64,000 bases of DNA from Piliocolobus tephrosceles (GCF_002776525.5 NC_045447.1:25518909-25582908); one strand, 5' to 3'; shown: positions 1 through 12,028, counted from the stretch's first letter. The notes: generated from the letters alone by a model not told the origin. A program made the numbers and translations.

Positions 1-120
1 TACTCAAGAGGCTGAAGTGGGAGGATGCTTGAGTCCAGGAGGTTGAGGTTGAGGCTGCAGTGAGCCATAATAATTGTGCCACTGCATTCCCACCTGGGTG
101 ACAGAGCAAGACCCTGTGAG
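1..120 (+). repeat. Alu right-end fragment
   Basis: The text from ctcaagaggctgaagtggga to the gcaagaccctgtg end matches the right monomer of an old Alu. Its tail merges with the purine tract that follows. The left part lies outside the window. Confidence 0.85.
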
Positions 121-244
121 AGGGAGAGAGAGAGAGGGAGAGAGAAAGAAAAGAAAAGAAAAGAAAAGAAAAGAAAAGAAAAGAAAAGAAAAGACAAAGA
201 AGGGAAGGGAAGGGAAGGGAAGGGAAGGGAAAGGAAGGGGAGGG
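119..244 (+). repeat. Long purine tract: (GA)n, (GAAAA)n, (GGGAA)n
   Basis: About 126 bp of purines broken by a single C near 195, made of GA, GAAAA and GGGAA units. It sits between two Alus and probably grew from the poly(A) tail of the first. Confidence 0.9.
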
Positions 245-560
245 GCCGGGCGCAGTGGCTCACATCTGTAATCCCAGTACTTTGGGAGGTGGAGGCAGGC
301 AGATAACTTGAGGTCAGGAGTTTGAGACCAACCTGGTCAAAATGGTGAAATCTCATCTCTACTAAAAATACAAAAAAGTAGCTGGGCATGGTGGCATGAG
401 CCTGTAATCCCAGCTACTTGGGAGGCTGAGGCACAAGAATTGCTTGAATCTGGGAGGTGAAGGTTGCAGTGAGCCGAGATCACATCACTGCACTCCAGCC
501 TGGGCAATGGAGCGAGACTCCATTTCAAAAAGAAAAAAAGAAAGAGAGAGAGAGAGAGAA
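244..560 (+). repeat. Alu, full length
   Basis: Starts ggccgggcgcagtggctcac and ends in catttcaaaaagaaaa with a degenerate GA-rich tail. Both monomers are present. Confidence 0.93.
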
Positions 561-1439
561 GCCAGGCAAAGATGTGGTCCCAGGAATTCCAGAGCACTTC
601 AGAGTAAGACTAGCCCCTTGCCCCTACTAAGCTGCTTAGCTTTCATCACTCCCAGACACCCCAAGACTGTGCTGGGTACACACTGGCTTCAACTTCTGTA
701 GAGCCCTGCCACTGTCCAACTCACTACAGAAGAAAGTGACAACCCCAGGCTGCTCTTTGAAACTCTCTGGAAGTGTCTGTATATGGCCACCGCAGTCCAA
801 GCTTTGAATCTGCTAACTCGCTTAGAAAGTTCTGAGCTTTTACTCCCTGGGGCTCACAGCCCTGGTTTGGGGGTCTAGAGACTCTATGCAAAAAGGCCCT
901 CCCACTGCAGAATCGGCCAAGAAATGTTAATTAGTTATTTCAATAACCACTGAATCCCTGCTCTGTGCTGGAGCCAGTACTAGGAACTAAGGATACAGAG
1001 CTGGCCGGAGCAGCCCACCCATGGGATGGAACTTGGAGGGGGTCATGGCAGATGAAGCCACTGATGCTGCAGGCGGGGGCTGCCTTGCCATGTTTTGGAC
1101 TCTAGGACCCTAGCACCCGGGCAAGGGACACATTCTCCTACTGCTTGCTTGGTGTAGGTCTTGCTCTTCCTGGTGGCACGGGCCTTGTTCTGGGGCACCC
1201 GCCACAAGTGGTGGGGTGGGGTAAGACAGAGCAGGTATCCTTAGGTTCAGGTTCACAGGGAGCTGTGGCTTGTGGCCTGCAGAATCCAGGGTAAGCCCCT
1301 TCCCCTTCCTGACCTCAGTCCTCCATCTCTAAAATGAGACCAGGAAGTGGGTGTCTAGTGGCCCTAGCCCTACTCCTCCCCTCCCATCGACAGTCCCACG
1401 CCCCTCCAGGCCCTCTCACTAAAGGAATCAGCTCAGCCA

Positions 1440-1640
1440 GTGGAATTTAGAGAGAGCACAGTCTTTGGAGTCTAAACAATCTGAGTGTGAATTATCCTGG
1501 GCAAGTCCCTTTACTAGCTCTGAGTCTCAGTTTCCTCATCTGTAAAATGGGCCTCACTGGACCCTGAGGAGGACTAGACGACGTGGTATATGTGGAATGC
1601 CTGGTACACAGTAAGTGTTCAATAAATAAGAGCCATCATT
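1440..1640 (+). repeat. MIR SINE
   Basis: The core ctcagtttcctcatctgta followed by aaatgggcc and the end acagtaagtgttcaataaat are typical of MIR. Confidence 0.8.
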
Positions 1641-3048
1641 GTTATTGCTATGATGTCATGGTTGCTATCATCTGTGAAAAGACAGAATTCACCTTGAGAG
1701 GGTTAATGTAAATAGTAAAATTAAATGTGATAACACCTGTTGAGGGGCTAACAGATGAGGGCCTGGTGTGTTCTAATAGCTGAGAATCATTTCCATTTTT
1801 TGATAAACAGGCTATTCTCATCATGCCCAGCTTACAGATCAGGAAACTGAGGTATAGAAAAGTTACAAGGCAGAAGCCCAGAAGGCAGCATGGCTCCCAG
1901 GCCCATGCTCTTAACTGTATATTCTGCCCCTAATCTCTTATTCCCCAACTGTCTCCCCCTTGATATCTGCCTCTTCCTCAGCAACTTGAGGCAGCAATGG
2001 ATGATTCCCAACCTGCTAATGGAAACGGTGGCTCCCGACCCAGCAAGGAGAAGCCCACATGCAGCAAAAGCCAGGAGATCAAATGTCCCCCCCACAGAGC
2101 TAGCCCCGAGGCCTGCTGCTGGCTGGATTCTGCCTCCATCCTGGGGCACGCTTTGCAGTCACCTCAGCAGTATCAGTCTGACCTTGGGCAGCTGTAGCAG
2201 GTCAGGATGGCTGGGAGCCATGACTGTCTCCCTTCCTGGCTCCGGTCCAACCAGCCACATGCTGTCCGGAGACTTCGAGGTTTTGGGAGCAATCCTCGAC
2301 CCACTGTGCTTGTGCCAGCTCCAGGGCCAGGCTGTGTCCTGTCAGCCCATGTTCCTGGGAAGTGTTCAGCACAAAGCCACTGACTCAGCTACGGGGAGAC
2401 CAGGCCTGTGACCTTGGTTGCTGGAAACAGTTCTCCACACAGTCCCCTGGGTCCACCCACTGCCTGGACTGCTGGGGTTGAGCCAAGCCATCAAAACAAA
2501 GGGTCAGTGGGGGAAAGACCGAAATGCTAACTTTGCTGCTGCCTCCTGCGAACCCTGGGGCAAGGCCAATCCCCCCCACCACCTTCAAGCCTCAGTTTCC
2601 CTGTCCCTAAAATGCACCGGGGTTGAACTAGATCAGTCCACTCAAAATGTGTTCTGCAGAACCATATGGGTTCACAGGCTGCTTGTTACCAGTCTGCAGT
2701 GAGATAGGTAGCAAGACTGAGTGTGTTTAAAGACCTTCGACTTGACATTGCCACGTCCAAGCATGAGATGAGTGGACTGGTCTCACTGAATAGGGCATGA
2801 GCTGGCTCAGGTGTTCTCAAGCCAGCATAATAAATCACATGCAGTGTGATGCTACAAAATGTCAAAGCCCCTCACCACAGGTAGCTTAAGGAGTCCTGAT
2901 TTAAATGGCTTTGTTTCACGAGAACTCACTAACTCAGACCCTATCATGATACTTACATATACAGCAGGACTTGATCCTGCCACCCAAATCACCCCTCCTC
3001 CACTGCTCCCAACTCAGAGAATAGCACCAACTGTTTCCCTGAGCTAGA

Positions 3049-3344
3049 TTTTTTTTTTAATGGATGGAGTTTCACTCTTGTTGCCCAAGCTGGAGTGCAA
3101 TGGCACAATCTCAGCTCACTGCAACTTCCGCCTCCCGGGTTCAAGCAATTCTCCTGCCTCAACCTCCAAAGTAGCTGGGATTACAGGCATCTGCCACCAT
3201 GCCCCGTTAATTTTTTGTATTTTTAGTAGAGACAGGGTTTCACCATGTTGGCCAGGCTGGTCTCGAACTCCTGACCTCAAGTGATCCACCCGCCTAGACC
3301 TCCCAAAGTGCTGAGATTAGATGCGTGAGCCACCGCGCCTGGCC
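3049..3344 (-). repeat. Alu, full length
   Basis: Begins with a T-run and ends cgcctggcc on the plus strand, so it is inserted on the minus strand. Imperfect flanks tgagctaga and tgagataga look like a target-site duplication. Confidence 0.92.
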
Positions 3345-3559
3345 TGAGATAGACTTTTGAGCACCATTCTTCTCCCGAACATTCCCCGTGCAATTAATCA
3401 CAGAATTTTGCAGACAACTCCTGCTATACATCCTGTGGATCTCTCACCTCTCTCTCAATCCCTGGTGCCTCAGCCCTAGTCCAAGACGCTATCAGTTCTC
3501 CCTGGCTGAGGGCAATAGCTCCATACTGCCCCCTGCCTCTCATTTTGCCTTCCTCCTCA

Positions 3560-3930
3560 CCATTCTGAACCCTATGAGGCCAACATCAGCAACACCGATC
3601 AACACCTGCGCTCAGGATAAAGTCACACTTCTTCCTACAGCTTCTCAAGACCAGCGCTGTCTGATCCTGAACACACCTCCAGCTTCATCTCATGCTCTAT
3701 TCCCCTTCCTTGTCTTCCCGCCTACACTGGCCTGCGTTAGGGTCCCCAACTAGAACAATCCTTACATCCCAAGCCTCCCCTGCCTCAGAAACTCTCCCCA
3801 GGTCCTCCCGGTAGGCACTCTCATTAGGCCCTTTGTCACCACTGTCATCGATTTATTATATGCTGTTCATGACTGGTGTCCTGGCTCCACACTAGACTGT
3901 CAGCTCTGTCGGGTGAGGACCATGCTGGTT
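3560..3930 (+). repeat. L2 LINE 3' fragment
   Basis: The series of CT-rich phrases with ctcaggataaagtcacactt and the later actgtcagctctgtcgggtg resemble the L2 3' end. Bounds are approximate. Confidence 0.6.
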
Positions 3931-4914
3931 GATGAGCCGGGAAGTAGAGGACATCTGAGATCTGCCTAACCAGACCCCATTCACTTGAGGAACTAACCTT
4001 CCCTCTCTCATTCTCAAGCCAGGTGATTCACAAGGAACTGACCCAACTCCTGCTCCAGGGAAAGGCATATGACCCAGGACTCAGTCCATTAGTTTAACCC
4101 ATCCCACTGTCCTCAGTGGCTGGGATGGGCTTGTGATCCTACTTGTGCCAATGAGGCTCAGGCCCAGGGACTCTGATGAAATGATTGAGGGAGTCCAACT
4201 CCAAGGCCATGGCCATAACCCTGACCCTTCTGGCAGCAGCACTGCTACCACTAAGGGAGTGAGCTAACACCTAAGTAAATAGAACCAAGAGATGAAGAAG
4301 CTGAGGCCAGTTCTCAGTGACATTGCTCAAGGGTCTGAATCCAACTAGGCCTGAAGGCTATCCTTCCTAATCCAGTAAATTCCATTTACTGCTAGAAGCT
4401 AATCTGAGTTGGGTTTTTGTCACTTATGCATGCTGCATTGCCAGTACTTAGCACAGTGTTTGATGCACAGTAGGCACTGTAAACTTCTTTGCTCACTCAC
4501 ACAGTCATTCAACAAACACTCAGCAGCGTGAAGGTGACCGCATGTGTTCTATAAGAAGAGTCATCGTGGCTGCTGTTGACAGAGGTGACTACATGGACAG
4601 AAGTAGGAAGAGGGAGACCCACAAGAAGCAATGCAGCAGTCCCAGGGACAAAGAGGAGGCCTGAAGAGGGTGGCTGAGACCAAGGGAAGAGGAGGGAGGG
4701 GAAGAGTCCCAACTCTAAATTCACTGGAGAACCTCTGACAATCCCTGCCCGTCTCTGGTCTCAGTAGCCCAGTCTGTTTCAGATCCATCATCCTAGCATC
4801 CCCAAGCTTTCCCCCACTGATTACAGAGTCCCTGACTGTTGATACTCAACATTGTCACTGGAGAGTACTGAGGGGAAGGGCAGGGTGGGCTCTGGGGTTG
4901 GGACCCAACAGGCA

Positions 4915-5125
4915 GGGAGTATAGTATAGCAGCTAAGGACACGGGCTCTGGAGCCAGGTGCTCGGGATTAGAACCTGGCCTGCACCTCCTAACTAGGAGA
5001 CCTTGTATAATCTGCTCAATCTCTCTTTTCCTTTGTTTTCTCGTCTATGAAATGGGGATAATAACAATAGTGCTGGGAAGATTATATATTATCACAGAAA
5101 GAAAGCACGCTTTAATGTTATGCAC
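4915..5125 (+). repeat. MIR SINE
   Basis: Phrases agcagctaaggacacgggct, ctggagccagg and atgaaatggggataataaca match the MIR consensus in order. Confidence 0.85.
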
Positions 5126-5126
5126 C

Positions 5127-5163
5127 ATTATTACTATTATTATTATTATTATTATTATTATTT
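5127..5163 (+). repeat. (ATT)n microsatellite
   Basis: About eleven ATT units with one interruption at the start, next to the end of the MIR. Confidence 0.9.
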
Positions 5164-5793
5164 GTAGTAGGAAGTCCAGAAAGAGGAGAATGAATACACA
5201 GAATAGAAACCATTCCTAAATTAATAGAAAACTTCCCTGAACTAACGGAAGACTTGGGTCTTCAGACTGAAAGGACTTACTTACTTAGGACCAGGAAAAA
5301 TTACCAAAAGAAAACAAACAACTAGAAATAATCTAGGGAAATTTCTGAATTCCAAAGATTGGAAAGAGGAATCCTGGTTGTTTCCATAAATAAATTTTAG
5401 AGAATCAAGGAAAAACTGCTCTTAAAACACTAAATACCGGGGAAGCCACAGAACACTGCTCTCAGGCTTCTGGGAGAGAAGGACGATTCACTTAGAAATT
5501 TCTATTCAAGCAAACTATGACTCAAACATGAGGACAAATATTTTCAGGCTTACCAGGATAAGAAAGGATACCACCCACAGACCCTTTCTGGAAAAATTAC
5601 TCAAGAAAGCTCTACAGACAAAAGTGAATTAAAATCGAGAAGTCAAGAATGAGATGATGTGGTATGTGAGAGACAGAGGCAAGCCATGAAAACGGAAACA
5701 TTTAGAGCCTTAACTACTGATAACTAAAAGTGCAATTTTAAGTAAATGATTCTTAAAACAGAATAGTGCTAATGTTTAAAAATAGTCACAACC

Positions 5794-6032
5794 GGCCGGG
5801 CATGGTGGCTTACACCTGTAATCCTAGCACTTTGGGAGGCCAAGGCAGGCAGATCACGAGGTCACGAGTTCGAGACCAGCCTGACCAACAGGGTAAAACC
5901 CTGTCTACTAAAAATACAAAAATTAGCCAGGCATAGTGGCAGGTGCCTGTAATCCCAGCTACTCAGAAGGCTGAGGCAGGAAAATCACTTGAACCCGGGA
6001 GGTGGAGGTTGCAGGAGCTGAGATCGCACCAC
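5794..6032 (+). repeat. Alu, 3'-truncated
   Basis: Starts ggccgggcatggtggcttac and stops at gagatcgcaccac, without the last 45 bp or any poly(A). The string cacaaccgg is present on both sides of the element. Confidence 0.9.
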
Positions 6033-6884
6033 AACCGGAAACTGAAATTCCAGATAATTAGAACAATACCTAGGAGGTATGGAGGAAAGCAGAAAAGTAT
6101 GGTCCAGCCGACATGATCATTATGGGTTAGAGGCCATGAGAACAGGCTACTATGGATCTGGTGTCATTCCTGATGTTGAAATATGTTTGTGACAAAGGTA
6201 ACGGTAAAGCCACTAGAATTAGGGTGTATAACTCCAAAGGAAATTTTGCAGAAGAATAATAGGGGTTGGCCTTGGGATGTTTACTACTAAACCATATTCT
6301 GAAGCTAAAGTCATTAAGTCTATCTAACCTGATGTAGGAATAGACAGATCAACGAGGGAGATGAGAGAGCTTAGAAGCCGAAACCACCCATATGTGGAAA
6401 TTTGGTCTGTAAGTGAAGAAAGGAGAGACAATTCAAAAAAATTGGGTTGGAAAAACTGGCCAAACCATTTGGGGGAAAAAACTAATAAGAGTTCCATCTG
6501 ACACCAGGCACTAAATTAATTGCAGATGAATTTAAAGTATAAATGCAAAAAATAAAATAATAAAAGTACCTGAATAAAGTTTAGATGAATATTTCTCATA
6601 ATCTAGGGGTAGGAAAGACCTCAGAAAATATAGGTGCTCCCAACCCCCCCAAAAAAACTTGATACAAAAAAAGTTTACTTCTAAATGATAAAAGATACTA
6701 TAAAGTTAGAAGGTAAATAACAAACTAGAAAAATAATTATAACCCATACAATAAGCACACAGTTAATATTCTAACCACATAAAGAGCTCTTACAAATGAG
6801 ATAATGTCTCAGTCAAAAACTGGGCAAATGACATGAACTGACAAGCCAAAGCAGAAATATAGGTGACTGATCAATATAAAAAGA

Positions 6885-7176
6885 GGCTGGGCGCAGTGGC
6901 TCATGCCTATAATTCCAGCACTTTGGGAGGCTGAGGTGGGTGGATCACTTGAGGTCAGAAGTTCAAGACCAGCCTGGCCAACATGGTGAAACTCCATCTC
7001 TACTAAAAATACAAAAATGTAGCTGGGTATGGTGGCATGCACCTGTAATCCTAGTTACTCAGGAGGCTGAGGCAGGAGAATCGCTTGAACCCGGAAGGTG
7101 GAGGTTGCAGTGAGCCGAGATGGCGCCACCATGCTCCAGCCTCTGTGACAGAGCAAGACTCCATTTCAAAAAATAA
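6885..7176 (+). repeat. Alu, full length
   Basis: Starts ggctgggcgcagtggctcat and ends ctccatttcaaaaaataaa, inside the L1M. Confidence 0.92.
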
Positions 7177-7570
7177 AGTAAAATGAATCTCAACCTCACT
7201 AATAATGAAATAAATGTAAATTAAGATTAAATATAAATTTTCACTTCTTGTACCAACAAAGAATTAAAAGCAATTTAACATTCCATTTTACATAGGGTGA
7301 ACTCTCATTCACTGTGAGTAGGAATGCAAATTGTACATGTACTTAACCTCTGTTCCTCTGGTTTCTCAATTATAAAATGGGATAAGAACAACAGTGTTGG
7401 GGAGATGACATGTGTAAACAGAAGGAAAGCATTTTTAGAGCACTTCGGCAGTGTGTGCCACACTCTCTCCTAACAGAAAAGCGCAGCAAGATGTTTATTG
7501 CAACATTGCTCAGAATATCAAAACATTAGAAACAATCTAATCATGCATCAATACATTAAATACATTATGG

Positions 7571-7604
7571 TAACTGGGACTACAGGTGCCTGCCACCACA
7601 CCCA

Positions 7605-7659
<55 letters not shown>

Positions 7660-7776
7660 TAGTAGAGACAGGTTTTCACCATGTTGCCCAGGCTGGTCTT
7701 GAACTCTGGACTCTGGATCAGCCCGCCTCAGCCTCCCAAAGTGCTGGGATTACAGACTTGAGCCACCGCGCCCAGC
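7571..7776 (-). repeat. Alu, partial, with (AT)n expansion
   Basis: Starts in the right monomer at taactgggactacaggtgcc and runs to ccaccgcgcccagc. An (AT)18 run at 7607-7642 and a T-run replace the middle A-rich region. Confidence 0.88.
7607..7642 (+). repeat. (AT)18 microsatellite inside an Alu
   Basis: Eighteen uninterrupted AT units followed by about 18 T. Likely length-variable between people. Confidence 0.92.
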
Positions 7777-7913
7777 AGTACAGCCACTTTGGGAAACAGT
7801 CTGGTAGTTTCTCAAAAAGTGAAACATTAGTTACCATTTGGCCCAGCAATTTCACTCCTAGGTATACACGTAAGAGAAATAAAAATATATGACCATACAA
7901 AAAAACTTGCACA

Positions 7914-8163
7914 CTAATTTTTGTATTTTTTGGTAGAGACAGTGTTTCACCAAGTTGGCTAGGCTGGTCTCGAACTCCTGACCTCAGTGATCCACCCACC
8001 TTGGCCTCTCAAAGTGGTGGGATTACAAGCATGAGCCACTGCACCCAACAAATATTTATTTAGAGTGAAATGTGTACTAGGTGTTGAGCTGGATGCTGGG
8101 GATGCCAAGATATACCTAAGAGGATTTTTTTTTTTTTTTCATTCAGAGATAGGGTCTCACTGC
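7914..8163 (+). other. Templated insertion: copy of 9354-9603
   Basis: A block of 250 bp is the same as 9354-9603 except at two positions (A/G at 7986/9426 and T/C at 8009/9449). It carries half an Alu, the L2-like flank and the first bases of the next Alu. It breaks an L1M that is continuous without it (cttgcacac before, aatgtatggcagcattat after). Confidence 0.92.
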
Positions 8164-8689
8164 CAATGTATGGCAGCATTATACAGAATAGCCAAAAGGT
8201 ATAAACAACCCAAATGTCCATCAACTGATGAACGATTAAACAAAATGTGATATTTCATACAACAGAATATCATTCAGCCATGAAAAGGAATTAGGTGCTG
8301 ATATATGCTACAACATGGATGATCCTGAAAATATTATGCTATATGAAAGAAGCCAGTTGCAAAAGTCCAAATATTATATAATTCCCTTTATATGAAATGT
8401 CCAATATAGGCAAATCTACAGAGATGAAAAGTATGAACTAATGGTCGCTTTGGGTTGGAGGAGATGGGGGAATTAATGGATGACAGCTAAGTAGTATGAT
8501 TTCTTTTTGAGATAATGAAAATGTTCTAAAATTGATTGTGGTGATGGTTACACAAGTGTGTGAATACACAAAAAATTATTGAATTGTGTACTTTAAATGG
8601 GTGAATTGTATGGCATTTGAATTAAATCTCAATAAAACTACTCTAAAACAAATTATAGATATGACTAATAAGTCAGAAACATCTGTAGT

Positions 8690-9200
8690 TTAAAGAAATT
8701 ATAAAAAAAAAGGCTAACATACAAATATCCTTATTATAGAAAGAGCTCTTTGTGAATTGATAATTAAACTATAAAAGTCCCAATAGAAAAATGAGCAAAA
8801 GACTTGCACAGGCTATTACCAAAAGAGGCAACACAAGTGACTAGAAGGCATATAAATAAATGTTCAACATCTCTAATAATGAAAAAAATGAACCTATTAA
8901 AAAATGTAACAATATACCATGTTGGTAATGATGAGGGGGAATAAACATTTTCTTATCCAGACTACCTCAGTTTGCTTGATTTGACAAGATTTTCAGTGCT
9001 AAAAAGGGAAAATCCCAGGCAAACCAGGATAAGTTGGTCAATCTAGATGAGATTAGAAATCAGTACAACCTTTCTGCAGGGTAATTTGGCAATAGGATCA
9101 ATAATCTATTTTATAAATATATAACTTTTGACCCAAAACTCTACTAACAGGCATTTATTCTAACAAAACATTCATTCATTCAACAAATATTTGTTTATTT
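8690..9200 (+). mobile_element. L1M LINE fragment
   Basis: Phrases like cccaatagaaaaatgagcaa and tgttcaacatctctaataat are those of an old L1 ORF2 end. Highly decayed. Confidence 0.65.
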
Positions 9201-9202
9201 AG

Positions 9203-9487
9203 TTCCTTTTTGAAATGAAGTTTCACTCCATTGCCCAGGCTGGAATGCAGTGGCACAATCTCGGCTCACTGCAACAACATGCCAAGTTCAAGCGATTCTC
9301 CCACCTCAGCCTCCCCAGTAACTGGGACTACAGGCATGCACCACCATGCCTGGCTAATTTTTGTATTTTTTGGTAGAGACAGTGTTTCACCAAGTTGGCT
9401 AGGCTGGTCTCGAACTCCTGACCTCGGTGATCCACCCACCTTGGCCTCCCAAAGTGGTGGGATTACAAGCATGAGCCACTGCACCCA
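9203..9487 (-). repeat. Alu, full length
   Basis: Flanked by the direct repeat caacaaatatttrtttattt / caacaaatatttatttag, a target-site duplication. Its left half and 3' flank are the source of the copy at 7914-8163. Confidence 0.92.
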
Positions 9488-9564
9488 ACAAATATTTATT
9501 TAGAGTGAAATGTGTACTAGGTGTTGAGCTGGATGCTGGGGATGCCAAGATATACCTAAGAGGA

Positions 9565-9683
9565 TTTTTTTTTTTTTTTCATTCAGAGATAGGGTCTCAC
9601 TGCTGGAGTGCAGTGGTGTAATCATAGCTTACTGTAACCTCGAACTCAGGCTCGAGCCATCCTCCCAGCTCAGCCTCCTGTAC
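9565..9683 (-). repeat. Alu left monomer (FLAM-like)
   Basis: A T-run, then cagagatagggtctcactg and cagtggtgtaatcatagctt, ending at cagcctcctgtac. Flanks aggattttt and aaggattttt suggest its own insertion. Confidence 0.75.
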
Positions 9684-9689
9684 AAGGAT

Positions 9690-10080
9690 TTTTATCTGAG
9701 GTTTTTGTAACAAAGAAAAATTGCAAGCAACCTGAATGATAAACAACTGAAGATTACTTAAATAAAGCATGTTTCAGCTACACAATGAAATACTCCACAG
9801 GCACTAAAAATGATGTTGTAGAAGAATATTTATTGAAATGGAAACATGGATACACTATGCTGTTAAATGGGGGAGAAAAAGCAGGTTAGAAAATTGCACC
9901 AGTAACCCCAATTTGCAAATAAGATATATGTATGTATAAATGAACGCCTGACAGGACACATTCCAAAATGTTAGCAGTGGTTTATCTCTGGGTGCTGGGA
10001 TTAAGGATGAACTTCATTCCCTGTTCCTGGTTCATCTGTATTAAATGTTTTCTTCATAATAAACATCAATCACATGGATT
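9690..10080 (+). mobile_element. L1M LINE 3' end, probable
   Basis: Phrases such as cacaatgaaatactccacag and ggtttatctctgggtgctgg followed by an A/CAA-rich tail look like an old L1 3' UTR. Confidence 0.55.
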
Positions 10081-10091
10081 ACTTTTGCTAC

Positions 10092-10116
10092 AACACAACA
10101 ACAACAACAACAACAA
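10092..10116 (+). repeat. (CAA)n microsatellite
   Basis: Eight or so CAA units, likely the tail of the L1 fragment before it. Confidence 0.85.
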
Positions 10117-10229
10117 AAGTCAACTGCATTAAAACAAACAAACAAAGAAAAAAACAACTTCCCATGCCCCATGAGTGGAGGCCCCAAGGAAGGGGGTTAT
10201 AGAAAGTCAGATACATGTTCATGGCTTGG

Positions 10230-10420
10230 TTTTGCAACAAGAGCTACTATTGAGTACCTACTGCATGCCAGGCATTACAACAGATCCCCTTTGATCTCCA
10301 CAAGACCCCAGTGAAATCAGCATTCTTGTCTCATTTTACAGATGTTCTGTGACCCACCAGTAATCCCATGGCTAGTGAGAGGAAGAGCTAGGATTTGAAC
10401 CCTGGCCTGTCTGTCTCTAA
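10230..10420 (-). repeat. MIR SINE
   Basis: Plus strand shows gagtacctactgcatgccag, ctcattttacagatg and ggatttgaaccctggcctgt, the reverse of MIR. Confidence 0.8.
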
Positions 10421-11948
10421 ACCTGCAGGAGCCTACTACCACCTCAGCTGCCTCTGTTCCTGGGGAGGGGCAGGGAAAGGTCCTGAGCTACTAAGGCCTC
10501 TGTCCTGCAGCCCAGATCTAGGCTGGTCCTTGTCCTCCCTCCCTGCAGACAGTCCAAAGAAAGGAGGACAAGTCAGCAAGGGAGGGGACACCAGCAAGAG
10601 GAGGTGTGGCACTGGACAGCCGGCTGGCTGAGGTCAGGGCTCAGGATGGGCTAGCCAGGGACTCCTCGCCTGCCAGGCGACTCTCAGGAAGCCTGACCAC
10701 ATCCGGTCCCAGGAGTTCCCAGGCTCTGTGCGCCCAAAGGCAGTGACAGCAAACCTCACAAGGCCTGCAGCCACTGTGCTGAAACAGCCAGGGAAAAACA
10801 GCCTGCCAACTGGGCCCTTCTCCCTGGGTTTGTTCGCCACCAGCCAGTGCTTTCTGCTCTCTGGGCCTCCAGGGCCTCCTCGCCTGTATGAGGAGGGGGT
10901 GTGAGAGCTGATGGCTCCAGGACCCTCCCAGAGGGAATTATGTGACTCCATGGGACTTCCGCACATCGGGCCTGGCAGGAAGAGGAAGGGGGTGAGGTCT
11001 CCCCACCCAGCTCCTGAAGGAGCCCCCTCCTCTTCCCCTCAGCTCCATTCCCACTGCTATTTTTAGAACAGATGTCAGGGAGCGTCTCCACTAGTCCAGC
11101 CATGCTCCTAGCTGCAGGTAAAACACAGCAGCCCCATTCATTCTGCTCCAGCAAGCACACGCCAGGAATTTAGACAAGCCAGAGAACTAGACAACCTCTC
11201 CCCACGCCATTAGCTGAGCTGCTTTCTCACTATTTCCATTACAGCCCAACATGGTGACTTGTATTTCCTAAGGCCAACACAGTGAGTTGCTACGTGAGAC
11301 AACTCTGAGACCATCTGTGCCCCTCATCCACCCCCAGCCCAGCAGAATCTTCAGAAGTCACCAACTACATGCCCTTGGCCAACTTTTGGCCTCTTTCACT
11401 TGGTTAGTACAATCTAGCTTGTTAATCAATTGATCTCAGTGAGGGAGGGAGGAGGCTTTCCAGCTCCATATTCAAAGTTTCTATGGTTCTACCAATATTC
11501 TAGTCACTCATAAAATAAATGCTATATTTCCAAAGTCCACCTGAGTATTGATTATAGGCCTCTGAATGCATTTTCCCACTCAAAAGTATGTTATAAATAG
11601 TGGTCAGCTTCCTAGGCCAGCCTACTTAACCCTTAATAGTCTTCCATCAAGTAGAAACAGTAGAAAACCATATTGCAGTAATAGACTTAAACCAAAACAG
11701 AAACCCACTAACATTTAGGACAATTTTTTTGAAAATTTATCTTGGGTAGGGTTATCCCAGCAGAAGTGGGTAGGTACTAAAGGTAATGAAAAAGTCAATG
11801 GCGACTTATGGGGAAGAGTCTGAAGGAGACTTCTGACCACACCATAATTGAAAGGACTGCAAACCAGTGACCACAAATTCCGCACGGAAATTAGCCTGAT
11901 GCCTTGGACTGGGAGTTGGAAAGGTTAAAGAATGTACTTGCATACATA

Positions 11949-12028
11949 TTCGGCTAGTGCCAAAGTAATTGCAGTTCTCATCATTACTTTTAATGGAAAA
12001 CACCACAATTACTTTTGCACCAACCTAT
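11949..12028. mobile_element. MADE1 (mariner-derived MITE) hairpin
   Basis: Eighty bp that fold back on themselves: gccaaagtaattgcag at the left pairs with caattacttttgcacc at the right, round the centre attacttttaatgg. These are the MADE1 phrases, flanked by TA. MADE1 palindromes are the source of the miR-548 family. Confidence 0.9.

Larger units (their letters stand above)
6500..8645 (+). mobile_element. L1M LINE 3' region, interrupted three times
   Basis: Phrases of the old L1 ORF2 end and 3' UTR appear in order: aactgggcaaatgacatgaa, catttggcccagcaatttca, caacccaaatgtccatcaac and gattgtggtgatggttacac. Two Alus (6885-7176, 7571-7776) and a duplicated insertion (7914-8163) split it, and a MIR-like piece lies at about 7335-7440. 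It has no intact reading frame. The left bound is uncertain. Confidence 0.8.

Noticed and set aside
119..244. Possible tandem array of the CRISPR type
   Set aside because: Simple purine repeat without spacers, next to an Alu tail.
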